Source of the DNA: Dokdonella sp. | GTDB lineage: Bacteria; Pseudomonadota; Gammaproteobacteria; Xanthomonadales; Rhodanobacteraceae | Reading direction: 5' to 3' | Assembly: GCA_016712865.1 (NCBI GenBank) | Contig: JADJQH010000008.1 | Coordinates: 682,001 to 746,000, forward strand | DNA length: 64,000 nucleotides | Shown: positions 28,286 to 36,951 of the stretch, in pieces | How the letters are laid out: every line of letters begins with the position of its first letter | Numbering within the stretch: the stretch's first letter is position 1 | Program-made: the position numbers and the translations under genes | The notes under the pieces: model-generated | Told to the model about the DNA's origin: nothing | Database searches by the model: none | What the model saw: the letters and a program-made list of their open reading frames with translations, nothing else

Positions 28286-28771
28286 CTACCGCGTGTCTGC
28301 ACCGCTTGCCTCGGGCGCGTGTGGCGGCAGCAGGCCACGCTGCATCAACCAGGCGCGGGTCTCGACCGCATCCTGCTCGAACCAGGCGCGTGTCGAGCCC
28401 AGGCGGAAGCTGTAGCCCCAGGCGTCCATGTCCTGCATCAGGCGCGCCTGGCCGACGCCGGGTAGTTGATCGGCCAACATGATCTGCAGGTAACAGGCCG
28501 CATCTTCTTCGGCGATGGAGTCGGAGGCGTCGGTATGCACCTGAGCGCGCCTCTCGGCAGGCATCACCATCAGATGACAAGCCTCGTGCAACAGCGAGTG
28601 CACCGGCGTATCCGAACGGGCGAACACCTGTGAACCGATCAGGCCGGCCTCGCATTCGCCCCAGTAGCTGCCGGGGATGGGCTCACCTTCGGCAACGAGG
28701 ACCAGCTCCAGGCCGTGGCGCGACAGCAGTGCACGAACGCTGGCCGCTTCGATGTCGGCAAGCCGCAGCAT
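28286..28771 (-). CDS. Small HExxH (zincin-like) protein behind minE
   Basis: 161 residues, starting 6 bp after the minE stop, so likely the last gene of the min operon. It has no signal peptide. Residues 62-66 are HEACH, an HExxH zinc-protease signature within SLLHEACHLMVM, and EEDAACYLQ (about residues 89-97) supplies a glutamate at a plausible third-ligand distance. I do not recognise a named family; SprT- or ImmA-like folds have a comparable motif arrangement. Function is unknown: a cytoplasmic metallopeptidase is possible but not shown. Confidence 0.65.
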   Translation of the reverse strand: MLRLADIEAASVRALLSRHGLELVLVAEGEPIPGSYWGECEAGLIGSQVFARSDTPVHSLLHEACHLMVMPAERRAQVHTDASDSIAEEDAACYLQIMLADQLPGVGQARLMQDMDAWGYSFRLGSTRAWFEQDAVETRAWLMQRGLLPPHAPEASGADTR

Positions 28772-28777
28772 GCAGGT

Positions 28778-29053
28778 TCAGCCTTCGCTGGCGAGGGCAG
28801 CACCTTTTTCCGGAAGGGCAACGGAAAGCTCCAGCACTTCATGCTCGCCATCCCGTTCGACGTTGATGATGACCGCGTCCGGGTCGACGTTCACGTATTT
28901 CTTGATGACTTCAAGCAATTCGCGACGCAAGGTCGGCAGGTAGTCCGGACTGCCGCGTTGGGCACGCTCCTGGGCGACGATGATGCGCAGGCGTTCCTTG
29001 GCCACATTGGCGGTGTTCTTCGGCTTGCTCTTGAAAAAGTCGAGGATACCCAT
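28778..29053 (-). CDS. minE: Cell division topological specificity factor MinE
   Basis: 91 residues, the usual size. [10 protein letters not shown] forms the membrane-targeting start. The anti-MinCD helix follows (about residues 14-33, [20 protein letters not shown]), then the dimerisation domain ([25 protein letters not shown]). MinE binds MinD at the membrane, stimulates its ATPase and drives pole-to-pole oscillation so that the division ring forms at mid-cell. It starts 2 bp after the minD stop. Confidence 0.97.
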   Translation of the reverse strand: MGILDFFKSKPKNTANVAKERLRIIVAQERAQRGSPDYLPTLRRELLEVIKKYVNVDPDAVIINVERDGEHEVLELSVALPEKGAALASEG

Positions 29054-29055
29054 GG

Positions 29056-29868
29056 TCAGCCTCCGAAGATGCGCGAGAACAGTCCCTTCTTCTGCGCTTC
29101 GGTAAAGCGCAGGGGACGTGACTCGCCGAGCAGGCGGGCAACCGCATCGTCGTAGGCGTGGCCGGCGTTCGAACTCTCATCGAGGATGACCGGAACGCCG
29201 GCATTGGAGGCAGCCAGCACGCCTTCGGATTCGGGGATGACGCCCACCACGTCGATGCCGAGGATTTCCTGCACGTCGGCAATGCTCATCATGTCGCCGG
29301 ATTCCACCCGGTTCGGGTTGTAGCGGGTCAGCAGCAGGTGTTGTTCGACGCCACCGTTGCCCAGTTCCGCGCGTCGGGTCTTGCTCGCCAGCAGGCCGAG
29401 GATGCGATCGGAGTCGCGTACGCTGGACACTTCCGGATTGACCACCACCACGGCGCGATCGGCAAAGTACATGGCCAGCGCGGCACCTTTCTCGATACCG
29501 GCGGGCGAGTCGCAGATGATGTAATCGAAGCCTTCTTCGCGCAGGCCGTCGAGAACCTTTTCCACGCCTTCCCTGGTCAGCGCATCCTTGTCGCGGGTTT
29601 GCGAGGCGGCGAGCACGAACAGGCTTTCGTGGCGCTTGTCCTTGATCAGCGCCTGCTTGAGCGTGCATTCGCCGTTGATGACGTTGACGAAGTCATAGAC
29701 CACACGACGCTCGCAGCCCATGATCAGGTCGAGGTTGCGCAGGCCGACATCGAAATCGATGACGGCAACCTTTTTTTCGCGTCGGGCCAGGCCCACGGCC
29801 AGCGACGCGCTGGTCGTGGTCTTGCCGACCCCGCCTTTTCCCGATGTGACGACGATGATCTCAGTCAA
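29056..29868 (-). CDS. minD: Septum site-determining ATPase MinD (TTG start)
   Basis: 270 residues if translation starts at TTG (29866-29868), which gives the canonical [19 protein letters not shown] start. An AGACAGG-like ribosome site lies just upstream. The open frame extends further, but the added residues are not MinD-like. The deviant Walker A motif is KGGVGKTTT, switch regions are present ([14 protein letters not shown]), and the C-terminal amphipathic membrane-targeting helix is intact ([14 protein letters not shown]). MinD binds the membrane as an ATP dimer, recruits MinC and is released by MinE. It lies between minC and minE. Confidence 0.96.
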   Translation of the reverse strand: MTEIIVVTSGKGGVGKTTTSASLAVGLARREKKVAVIDFDVGLRNLDLIMGCERRVVYDFVNVINGECTLKQALIKDKRHESLFVLAASQTRDKDALTREGVEKVLDGLREEGFDYIICDSPAGIEKGAALAMYFADRAVVVVNPEVSSVRDSDRILGLLASKTRRAELGNGGVEQHLLLTRYNPNRVESGDMMSIADVQEILGIDVVGVIPESEGVLAASNAGVPVILDESSNAGHAYDDAVARLLGESRPLRFTEAQKKGLFSRIFGG

Positions 29869-29903
29869 TGTCCTGTCTCCCGTTTGGCTCTTGTGTTCCG
29901 CAC

Positions 29904-30665
29904 TCAGCCGAGCCTGGCCAGATGCAGTTTTTCCCCCTCCAGCCAGGCCTGCACGGGTTGGCCGCGCAGGTCGGACGGAAGATCCTCGAATACCCGGTAC
30001 TGGCCCGCGATGGAAACCAGTTCGGCATGAAACTCCTGGCAATAGATGCGTGCCGTGGAATCGCCCTGTGCTCCGGCCAGGGCACGGCCACGCAAGGGGC
30101 CGTAGACATGGATGGAGCCGTCGGCAATGACTTCGGCGCCGTTGGCGACCAGGTTGGTAACGATAAGATCACCATCGCGCGCATAGACCTGTTGGCCGGA
30201 ACGCACCGGCTTGTCCTGATGCAGGCTGCGCATGGGCTCGCGCTTGGCGGCCGCTGGGGCAACGACCGGCTGCTCGGGAGCCGAGCTTGCGGCCGGAGCT
30301 GCAACGGCGGGTTCCCCGGAGCGCTCGAATGCGGTCCTGAACTTTGCAAACAGCGGGAGATCCAGTGAAACCGCCAGTGCCTCGTTCTCGCTGGTGCCGT
30401 ACGACAATCCGACCGGCAGCATGCCGCACGCGCGGATGCGCTCGATCAGTTCACGCACCACGGATTGCTCGGGAAGGCTCGACAAGTGGCTCAAGTCGAG
30501 CACCACGGGCGCGCGCAGGAACAACTGCGGCGCACTGTGCACCTTGTCAGCCAACTCTTGTGCAATGCCGGCGGAATCCAGTCGCTTGATGCGCAGGTTG
30601 GCGATTCCGACCTGACCGAACTTGAGTTCGCCAGCAGGTTCCAGAAGATTCCTTGTTTCGGTCAT
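29904..30665 (-). CDS. minC: Septum site-determining protein MinC
   Basis: 253 residues from ATG 30665; an in-frame TTG at 30671 would add two residues. The N-terminal domain (about 1-115, with LRAPVVLDLSHL and ACGMLPVGLSYG) inhibits FtsZ. An Ala/Pro-rich linker follows (about 118-148), then the C-terminal beta-helix (about 150-253, SGQQVYARDGDLIV, GSIHVYGPLRGRALAG) that dimerises and binds MinD. First of the min genes, 35 bp before minD. Confidence 0.96.
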   Translation of the reverse strand: MTETRNLLEPAGELKFGQVGIANLRIKRLDSAGIAQELADKVHSAPQLFLRAPVVLDLSHLSSLPEQSVVRELIERIRACGMLPVGLSYGTSENEALAVSLDLPLFAKFRTAFERSGEPAVAAPAASSAPEQPVVAPAAAKREPMRSLHQDKPVRSGQQVYARDGDLIVTNLVANGAEVIADGSIHVYGPLRGRALAGAQGDSTARIYCQEFHAELVSIAGQYRVFEDLPSDLRGQPVQAWLEGEKLHLARLG

Positions 30666-30674
30666 CGTCAAACG

Positions 30675-31289
30675 TCAGCCTGCGCTGGCGCGTGCTTCGC
30701 GCGCGTCCGGATTGCGTCGGATGCGCTCGGCCGTCCAGGCCAGATCCGGAAGTTGGCCGCCGGACTCCAGCAAATAGGTGTCCAGCACAAACTCATGGCT
30801 GCACAGGGTTTTTGCCAGCAGGCTGACCGGTCGGCCGACGCCGCTCATGAGTTGCTGACCCACTTCCTGGAATCCATAGGTGCCGTGGAACAGGACCGTG
30901 GCATCGTCGCGCGGTTCGAGAAACACCTCGCAGGTGAGCAAGGGAACGCGCAGTTCGGCGTAGCTGGTGACGTCGCAGTAGAAGATCCTGCCGAGGCCAT
31001 GCCGACGATAGGACTCGGCGATGACGATGCGGTCGATATAGAGGAATTTCGGATAGCGTTCGCGGAACCAGAGGAAATTCGGGCTCGAGTAGCTTGATGT
31101 CTCGCGCAGGGCGATCAGGAACCCGGCGATGACGCCGTCGATTTCCGCAATGCGGAAGTACTCGGCATGGGTGAAAAACCAGCGCACGCCGGCAGAATCG
31201 AGGGGAAGGATGCGCGGTCCGACGGCGTTGTTGAGGGCGAGCACGGAATCGAGCTCGTGCTCGCGCACGTCGCGGATAACCAGGGTCAT
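30675..31289 (-). CDS. GNAT-family acetyltransferase upstream of minC
   Basis: 204 residues. The GNAT core is visible: RIAEIDGVIAGFLIAL (beta strands 2-4), then IDRIVIAESYRRHGLGRIFY with the acetyl-CoA pyrophosphate-binding R-x-x-G-x-G motif (YRRHGLG), and a later YGFQEVGQQL element. It ends 9 bp before minC, so it is probably the first gene of the min operon. The substrate cannot be deduced. Being co-transcribed with minCDE hints at a link to division or growth, but that is inference. Confidence 0.85.
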   Translation of the reverse strand: MTLVIRDVREHELDSVLALNNAVGPRILPLDSAGVRWFFTHAEYFRIAEIDGVIAGFLIALRETSSYSSPNFLWFRERYPKFLYIDRIVIAESYRRHGLGRIFYCDVTSYAELRVPLLTCEVFLEPRDDATVLFHGTYGFQEVGQQLMSGVGRPVSLLAKTLCSHEFVLDTYLLESGGQLPDLAWTAERIRRNPDAREARASAG

Positions 31290-31451
31290 GCGGTGTGTTG
31301 CTCCATCGGCTGTTGCAGGTGCCGAATCGTTCGGCGCGAATCCGGGGATTATCGCATGGGCCCGTTGCCGCGGACATTAAATTGGCGTGTTGCGGGCCAT
31401 GAAACCCGGCCCGGAATTCGAACCGGGCAGGCGGAAATGACTTAGGACAGG

Positions 31452-31479
31452 TTGCCAGCGGCCAACTCCAGCCTATGAT
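31452..31479 (+). promoter_or_regulatory. Sigma-70 promoter placing the start at the kinase ATG
   Basis: TTGCCA (31452-31457), 16-bp spacer, TATGAT (31474-31479). Transcription would begin six to seven bases later, at or next to the ATG at 31486. No Shine-Dalgarno sequence precedes that ATG, so the mRNA may be leaderless. Confidence 0.5.
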
Positions 31480-31485
31480 GCGGCC

Positions 31486-32667
31486 ATGCCCGCATCTCCC
31501 TTCAACCACATCCAGCTGCTGCGCTACGCCAGCCTGTTCACCTATGCCTGCGTCGGCATACCGCTGCTGCAGTACGAGACCGTGGTCGCGGAAATGCTCG
31601 AGGGCAATCGACCGGCCTATTTCTACGATCTCTGGCTGGGCTGTTACCTGGCGTTTGGCCTGGTGTTCTGGTTTCTCACCCATGACATGGGCGCGCGCAA
31701 TCCGTCAGGGCTGCGGCGCTTGGTGCAGATCCTGCTGTTGCTGGTACTCAACCTGCTGGCGATTGCCGTTGGCTGGCTGAGCCAAAGCGGGCTGTGCGCG
31801 TTGTTGCTCGTGGTGGTTTCGGTGGCGCTGCCCTGGATTCTCAACCTCCAGGTTGGGGTGGCGTGGATGGTGCTGCAGAACTTTTCCCTGTTGCCGCTGT
31901 TTGCGAGCTGGCCCAACTACTCGTTGAGCCAGGCCATCTGGCAGGCTGCCATGTATCTGGGAATCTCGACCACCACGTTCGTTACCTCGATGATCGCGTG
32001 GCAGCAGGCGGAAGCGCGCGAGGAGCAGCGTCGCCTCAACGCGGAGTTGCGTGCGACGCGAGCCCTGCTCGCCGAATCCAGCCGGCTCGGCGAGCGCATG
32101 CGGATTTCGCGCGAACTCCACGACCTGGTTGGCCATCACCTCACGGCCTTGAGCCTGAACCTGGAGGTGGCGAGCCATCTGGTCAGCGGCCAGGCGCAGG
32201 AGCACGTTCGCCAGGCGCAATCGGTCGCCCGCCTGCTGCTTTCCGACGTGCGCGAGGTGGTCAGCCAATTGCGCGAGGACGACAGCATCGACCTGACAGC
32301 AGCGTTGCATGCCCTTGTTGAAGGAGTGCCCGGCTTGCAGATCCACCTGGACCTGCCGGCGCGGTTTACCGTGGACGATCCGCGCCGCGCGCAACTGTTG
32401 CTGCGCTGCGCACAGGAAATCATCACCAATACCGTGCGCCATGCCGGCGCGCGCAATCTCTGGCTGGCGTTCGAGCGCACCAGCGACCGTCGGTTGGCAA
32501 TCCATGCGCGCGACGATGGTCACGGTTCCGCACAACTCAAGCACGGCAATGGCCTGAGTGGCATGCAGGAGCGACTTTCACAATTTGGCGGTCAACTGGA
32601 CATCGCCACCGCAAAGGATCAGGGATTCACGCTTGATGCTTGGCTGCCAATGGAGGCAACGCAATGA
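31486..32667 (+). CDS. Sensor histidine kinase (DesK/LiaS type)
   Basis: 393 residues. About six membrane helices occupy residues 10-170 with little periplasmic sequence, so it probably senses the membrane itself. A coiled coil follows (EAREEQRRLNAELRATRALL). The HisKA_3 dimerisation box has the phospho-acceptor His in SRELHDLVGHHLTAL. The HATPase domain has the N box (CAQEIITNTVRHA), a short G1 box (DDGHGS) and GLSGMQERL. It overlaps the response-regulator gene by 4 bp (ATGA), so the two form a two-component system. The signal is unknown; DesK-type relatives respond to membrane state. Confidence 0.92.
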   Translation: MPASPFNHIQLLRYASLFTYACVGIPLLQYETVVAEMLEGNRPAYFYDLWLGCYLAFGLVFWFLTHDMGARNPSGLRRLVQILLLLVLNLLAIAVGWLSQSGLCALLLVVVSVALPWILNLQVGVAWMVLQNFSLLPLFASWPNYSLSQAIWQAAMYLGISTTTFVTSMIAWQQAEAREEQRRLNAELRATRALLAESSRLGERMRISRELHDLVGHHLTALSLNLEVASHLVSGQAQEHVRQAQSVARLLLSDVREVVSQLREDDSIDLTAALHALVEGVPGLQIHLDLPARFTVDDPRRAQLLLRCAQEIITNTVRHAGARNLWLAFERTSDRRLAIHARDDGHGSAQLKHGNGLSGMQERLSQFGGQLDIATAKDQGFTLDAWLPMEATQ

Positions 32668-33305
32668 TTTCGGTTTGTCTTGTGGATGACCAGACCCTGG
32701 TACGCCAGGGCATTCGCTCGCTGCTGGAGCTGTCCGATTCGATCCGGGTGGTGGCCGAAGCCGTAGACGGGGCCCAGGCGGTCGAGATGATTCCGCAGGT
32801 CAAGCCCGACGTGGTCTTGCTCGACATGCGCATGCCCGGCATGTCCGGGCTGGATGTGCTCAATGCGCTGGGCAAGGACGGACGCCTGCCGCCGACCATT
32901 ATCCTGACCACCTTCGATGATGAGCAGCTCGTTTTGGCGGGACTCAAGGCCGGAGCCCGCGGCTATCTGCTCAAGGATGTGTCACTCGACCAACTGGTGG
33001 ATGCGGTCAAGGTGGTTGCCGAAGGCGGTTCGCTGGTGGCGCCGATGGTCACCCAGCGGCTGTTGTCCGGGCTGGAGCGCATGCACAACGACTTCACCAG
33101 CCTGGACCAGCCCGATCCCTTGACCGAGCGCGAAACCGAGATCCTGCGCTTGATGGCCGGTGGCTACAGCAACAAGGAAATCGCCAATTCCCTGGGCGTG
33201 GCCGAGGGGACCGTGAAGAACCACGTATCCAACATCCTGTCCAAACTGGGTGTCCGCGACCGCACCCGGGCCGTGCTCAAGGCCTTTGAATTGGGCATAG
33301 TCTGA
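32664..33305 (+). CDS. NarL/LuxR-type response regulator
   Basis: 213 residues. The receiver domain (1-120) has the acidic pair VDDQ (Asp8-9), phospho-acceptor Asp in VVLLDMRMPG (about residue 54), Thr in ILTTF and Lys in YLLKD. The C-terminal LuxR HTH (about 150-213) has LTERETEILRLMAGGYSNKE and EGTVKNHVSNILSKLGVRDR. Translationally coupled to the histidine kinase. The target genes are not indicated. Confidence 0.94.
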   Translation: MISVCLVDDQTLVRQGIRSLLELSDSIRVVAEAVDGAQAVEMIPQVKPDVVLLDMRMPGMSGLDVLNALGKDGRLPPTIILTTFDDEQLVLAGLKAGARGYLLKDVSLDQLVDAVKVVAEGGSLVAPMVTQRLLSGLERMHNDFTSLDQPDPLTERETEILRLMAGGYSNKEIANSLGVAEGTVKNHVSNILSKLGVRDRTRAVLKAFELGIV

Positions 33306-33554
33306 TCAATCCCGGTGATTCCCAAGGCCGGGCCGTTTGCGGCCGCGCCAATGCTTATGCTGGAAAAGCCGGTTGCCGCCCCGGAGCATAGCCATTCCGG
33401 CCCCTAGTCAAGTACCATGCGGGGTCAGATCGAAGGGGGTCCGGGAGGATCCCTGGTTAGGCTCATAGCACCGGGCCTGACGGTTGCCATCAGCGCAGCT
33501 GGGGGCCGTCCAGGCAGTATTCCGGTGGTTCATCCAGTCCTGGAGATGTGTGGA

Positions 33555-34697
33555 ATGACGCGTTTACTTGAATTGCTGGTTTCCCTGTTGATTGTGGCTG
33601 CGCTGGTTGTTGTTGTTGGCGTGCTGCTTCCGAGTCACGGACACCTTGAGCGCTCGGTTGACGTGCCCAATCCGATTCGACAGATATATGACTCCCTGAA
33701 CACGATGCGTCGTTTCCCGGACTGGTCGCCCGAGCGCCGTCTGGATCCGCTCGTGACCATGAAGTATTCCGGCGAGCGTTTGGGTCCCGGGGCCAGCGTG
33801 GAATGGTCCGGCAACCAGTCGGTGGGCAAGGGCAGCCTGACCATTGCTTCGTCGATCGAAGACGAGCAGGTCAAGATGGACCTGGACAACGACTTCGCCG
33901 GGGTCAACAAGACCTACACCATCGACCTCGTCCCTGCGGAAAACGGCAAGACCACCAAGATCGTCTGGAACTATGACGTCGATTACGGCTGGGACCTGTT
34001 TGCCCGTTACGCAGGCCTTTACATCCATGGCAAGCCCGATGCCAACGTGCAGACTGCGCTGGCCAATGTATCGGCAATGCTGGCCTCATTCCCGAACGTG
34101 GATTACAAGGACCAGGACATCCAGGTTTCAGAAGTGACGGGTGTGCCGGTTCTGGTGTTGCCGACCAAGTCGCCACGCACCCTGGATGAGGTGGCCGAGG
34201 CAACTGCGCAGGCGGTGACCCGAATCCAGGCCGTGATGAGCAGGGCAGGACTCACCCAGAACGGTCCGGTGCGCATCGTGACCAGCAACTGGGGCGACGA
34301 CAGTTATGCCTTCGATGTGGCCGTTCCGGTGAATTCCACCAGTTTTTCCCTCGATGGCTCGACCCAGCAGATCACGGCGCCCGTGCAAACCGACATGGTT
34401 GGTGACCTGGATGCCCAGCCTGCCGAGCTGACCCTCGGGCAGCGCGACGATGAAGGGCAGCTCTACGTTGCCGACAATGTGCGCGCAAGGATCACTTATA
34501 GTGGTCCCGTGTTGACCACCGAATACACGGGAAGCCCAGCGGCGTTGCCGCTGCTCAGGTTGCAACTCAAGGCGTTTGCCGAGACCCACGGGTATTTCTA
34601 CAGCGAAATGAACGGTGGCCGCTTCTGGGATGAGGTAACCGCGACCAGCGAAGAAGGCGAAGAGACGTTCAAGGTTTACCTGCCCGTCGAACCTTGA
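33555..34697 (+). CDS. Membrane-anchored SRPBCC-domain protein
   Basis: 380 residues. ATG 33555 has GGAG eight bases upstream; an ATG nine bases earlier is too close to it. The N-terminus is one hydrophobic helix (LLVSLLIVAALVVVVGVLLP), an anchor or uncleaved signal. The next ~150 residues are a polyketide-cyclase/SRPBCC domain (ERSVDVPNPIRQIYDSLNTM, FPDWSPE, GPGASVEWSGN). The C-terminal half resembles a GyrI-like or second effector-binding domain (VPVLVLPTKSPRTLDEVAEA). Substrate and role are unknown. It ends at a strong terminator. Confidence 0.75.
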   Translation: MTRLLELLVSLLIVAALVVVVGVLLPSHGHLERSVDVPNPIRQIYDSLNTMRRFPDWSPERRLDPLVTMKYSGERLGPGASVEWSGNQSVGKGSLTIASSIEDEQVKMDLDNDFAGVNKTYTIDLVPAENGKTTKIVWNYDVDYGWDLFARYAGLYIHGKPDANVQTALANVSAMLASFPNVDYKDQDIQVSEVTGVPVLVLPTKSPRTLDEVAEATAQAVTRIQAVMSRAGLTQNGPVRIVTSNWGDDSYAFDVAVPVNSTSFSLDGSTQQITAPVQTDMVGDLDAQPAELTLGQRDDEGQLYVADNVRARITYSGPVLTTEYTGSPAALPLLRLQLKAFAETHGYFYSEMNGGRFWDEVTATSEEGEETFKVYLPVEP

Positions 34698-34718
34698 CGA
34701 GACCAGTTGCAACAGCTG

Positions 34719-34753
34719 ACGGGCAGGCCCATGGGTCTGCCCGTTTTGTTTTT
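34719..34753 (+). terminator. Intrinsic terminator after the SRPBCC gene
   Basis: ACGGGCAG (34719-34726) pairs with CTGCCCGT (34737-34744), followed by TTTTGTTTTT. It starts 21 bp after the stop at 34697. Confidence 0.9.
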
Positions 34754-34808
34754 CTGCGGCGTTGAACCGCCGCGCAAGCCGTCTGTTCAGCCCGCTTTGG
34801 GCGGTGGC

Positions 34809-35315
34809 CTATTCGCTGCCTTCGTAGGAAACCTGGGTGATCAGGAAGATGTGCGCGCCGCCTGGCGTGAGTACCTCGAATTCGTCCCCGACCCTCTTCT
34901 TCAGTGCGGCCCGTGCCATCGGTGCATCGATGCTGATCCAACCCCGTTCCGCATCGATCTCGTCGGCTCCGACAACCCGGTAGGCGTGGACTGTTCCATC
35001 AACCGATTCCACCGAGAACCAGGCCCCGAAGAAAATCGCTTGCTGGTCGCGTGGCAGATCGATTGCCGGACGCAGGGTTGGAATGCGCTTGCCGAGATAG
35101 CGGATCCTGCGGTCAATTTCGCCAAGCTGCTTCTTGCGATAGATGTACTCGGCATTCTCCGAGCGGTCACCCTCGGCCGCCGCTGCGCTCAGCGCCGCGA
35201 CCACTTCGGGTCGCCGCACGCGCCACAACTCATCGAGCTCGCGTTGCAGGCGGGCAAGGCCTGCCGCAGTGATCAGGGTTGATGAGGCTTCACCGGGAGG
35301 GCGCCAGCGGCTCAT
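34809..35315 (-). CDS. greB: Transcription elongation factor GreB
   Basis: 168 residues. The N-terminal coiled coil ([50 protein letters not shown]) carries the acidic tip (GDRSENAEY) that enters the RNA polymerase secondary channel and triggers cleavage of backtracked RNA. The C-terminal FKBP-like domain follows ([28 protein letters not shown]). The YRKKQ segment and basic surface fit GreB rather than GreA. It starts 9 bp after the stop of the DUF853 gene. Confidence 0.92.
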   Translation of the reverse strand: MSRWRPPGEASSTLITAAGLARLQRELDELWRVRRPEVVAALSAAAAEGDRSENAEYIYRKKQLGEIDRRIRYLGKRIPTLRPAIDLPRDQQAIFFGAWFSVESVDGTVHAYRVVGADEIDAERGWISIDAPMARAALKKRVGDEFEVLTPGGAHIFLITQVSYEGSE

Positions 35316-35324
35316 GCGGCTGCG

Positions 35325-36824
35325 TCAACGGCCCTTGAAAATGCCGCCGAGCACGCCGCGCATGATGGAGCGGCTGATCTGGCCGCCTGCATTGCGCGCG
35401 GCGGATTTTGCCAATGCCTCCAGCATGCCTTGGCGACGACGCGTGCCAAACAGCATGTCGCGCACGCCGCCCATGAAGCCGCCGCCGCTTTCCGTCTGTG
35501 CCGATTTTTCTTCGGCTTTTGCCGGTTCTTTCGTCGCGCTTTCGGCGCTCGACGCTTCGGCGCGCGACGTCAGTTTCTCTGCCGCTGATTCACGATCGAT
35601 CATCGTGTCGTATTTGCTTCCGAAAGGAGAGCGCGAACGGATGGTGCTGCGTTCTTCCTCGGTGATCGTGCCGATGCGGCAACCGGGCGAGGTGATCAGG
35701 CAGCGCTGCACCGGCAAAGGAACGCCCTTGTCCTGCAGCGTGGTGACGAGAGCCTCGCCAACACCGAGTTGGGTGATCACTTCGGTAACGTTGACCTGGG
35801 GATTGGGTGGGAAGGTTTCCGCAGCGGCGCGTACCGCCTTCTGGTCCCGTGGCGTGTAGGCGCGCAGGGCGTGCTGGATGCGGTTGCCCATCTGGCCAAG
35901 GATGTCCTGCGGCACGTCGTCCGGATTCTGCGAGCAGAAATACACGCCCACGCCCTTGGAGCGAATAAGGCGCACCACCTGTTCGACACGCTGCAAGAGT
36001 GCCGGCGGTGCATCATCGAACAGCAGATGGGCCTCGTCGAAAAAGAAAACCAATTTGGGCTTGTCGAGGTCGCCTGCTTCGGGCAGTTCCTCGAACAGCT
36101 CCGACAGCATCCACAGCAGAAAGGTCGAATAGAGTTTCGGTTTGAGGATGAGTTGATCGGCCGCGAGCACATTGATGATTCCGCGCCCCGACATGTCCTG
36201 GCGCATGAAGTCGGCCAGTGCCAATGCCGGTTCGCCAAAGAATTGGTCGGCGCCCGCCTGCTCAAGCGACAGCAGGCCGCGCTGGATGGCTGCCAGCGAT
36301 GCGCTGTTGATCAGTCCATAGGCTTTGGAAATGGCCTTGGCGTTCTCCGCTGCGAAATTCAGCATGGAACGCAGGTCCTTGAGGTCGAGCAGGAGCAGGC
36401 CTTCCTCGTCGGCCACCTTGAACACCACCTCGAGCACGCCTTGCTGGGTATCGTTGAGCTCGAGCATGCGCCCAAGCAGGTGCGGTCCCATTTCGGAAAT
36501 CGTGGTGCGCACCGGATGGCCAAGTTTGCCGTAGATGTCCCAGAACACGACCGGGTTTGCGGCTGGCGTCCAATCGATACCGAGCTTGTCGATACGCTCC
36601 TGTACGTGCTTGTTCATGGCGCCGGCCTGGGCCATGCCGGCAATGTCGCCCTTGACGTCGGCAAGAAACACCGGAACACCGAGCTTCGAGAAGCCTTCCG
36701 CCATGACCATGAGGCTGACGGTCTTGCCGGTACCGGTCGCGCCGGCCACCATGCCGTGACGGTTTGCGTAGCGGGCGTGCAGCCAGACCGGTTGGTCGCT
36801 CTTGCCAATCAGGATCTCGTTCAC
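35325..36824 (-). CDS. HerA-like DUF853 ATPase
   Basis: 499 residues. Walker A is GATGTGKT (about residues 28-35) and Walker B is KLVFFFDEAHLLF (about 253-265), with SQNPDDVPQDILGQ later as sensor. The family (YjgR/DUF853, related to HerA/FtsK translocases) is widespread and of unknown role. The C-terminal ~100 residues are a low-complexity region rich in A, E, K and S, then a Gly/Arg tail (RSIMRGVLGGIFKGR). It shares a transcript with greB. Confidence 0.9.
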   Translation of the reverse strand: MNEILIGKSDQPVWLHARYANRHGMVAGATGTGKTVSLMVMAEGFSKLGVPVFLADVKGDIAGMAQAGAMNKHVQERIDKLGIDWTPAANPVVFWDIYGKLGHPVRTTISEMGPHLLGRMLELNDTQQGVLEVVFKVADEEGLLLLDLKDLRSMLNFAAENAKAISKAYGLINSASLAAIQRGLLSLEQAGADQFFGEPALALADFMRQDMSGRGIINVLAADQLILKPKLYSTFLLWMLSELFEELPEAGDLDKPKLVFFFDEAHLLFDDAPPALLQRVEQVVRLIRSKGVGVYFCSQNPDDVPQDILGQMGNRIQHALRAYTPRDQKAVRAAAETFPPNPQVNVTEVITQLGVGEALVTTLQDKGVPLPVQRCLITSPGCRIGTITEEERSTIRSRSPFGSKYDTMIDRESAAEKLTSRAEASSAESATKEPAKAEEKSAQTESGGGFMGGVRDMLFGTRRRQGMLEALAKSAARNAGGQISRSIMRGVLGGIFKGR

Positions 36825-36951
36825 GCGGACTCCTCGGAAAATCGATGGACTCGGGAAAAGCCGGATTGTAGTCGACGTGCGCGGGCTTGGTTTGCCGGCG
36901 GTTGCCCTGCTCGGGTAACGTGAGCGGCATTTCCTTGCGGAATTCGGTTTG

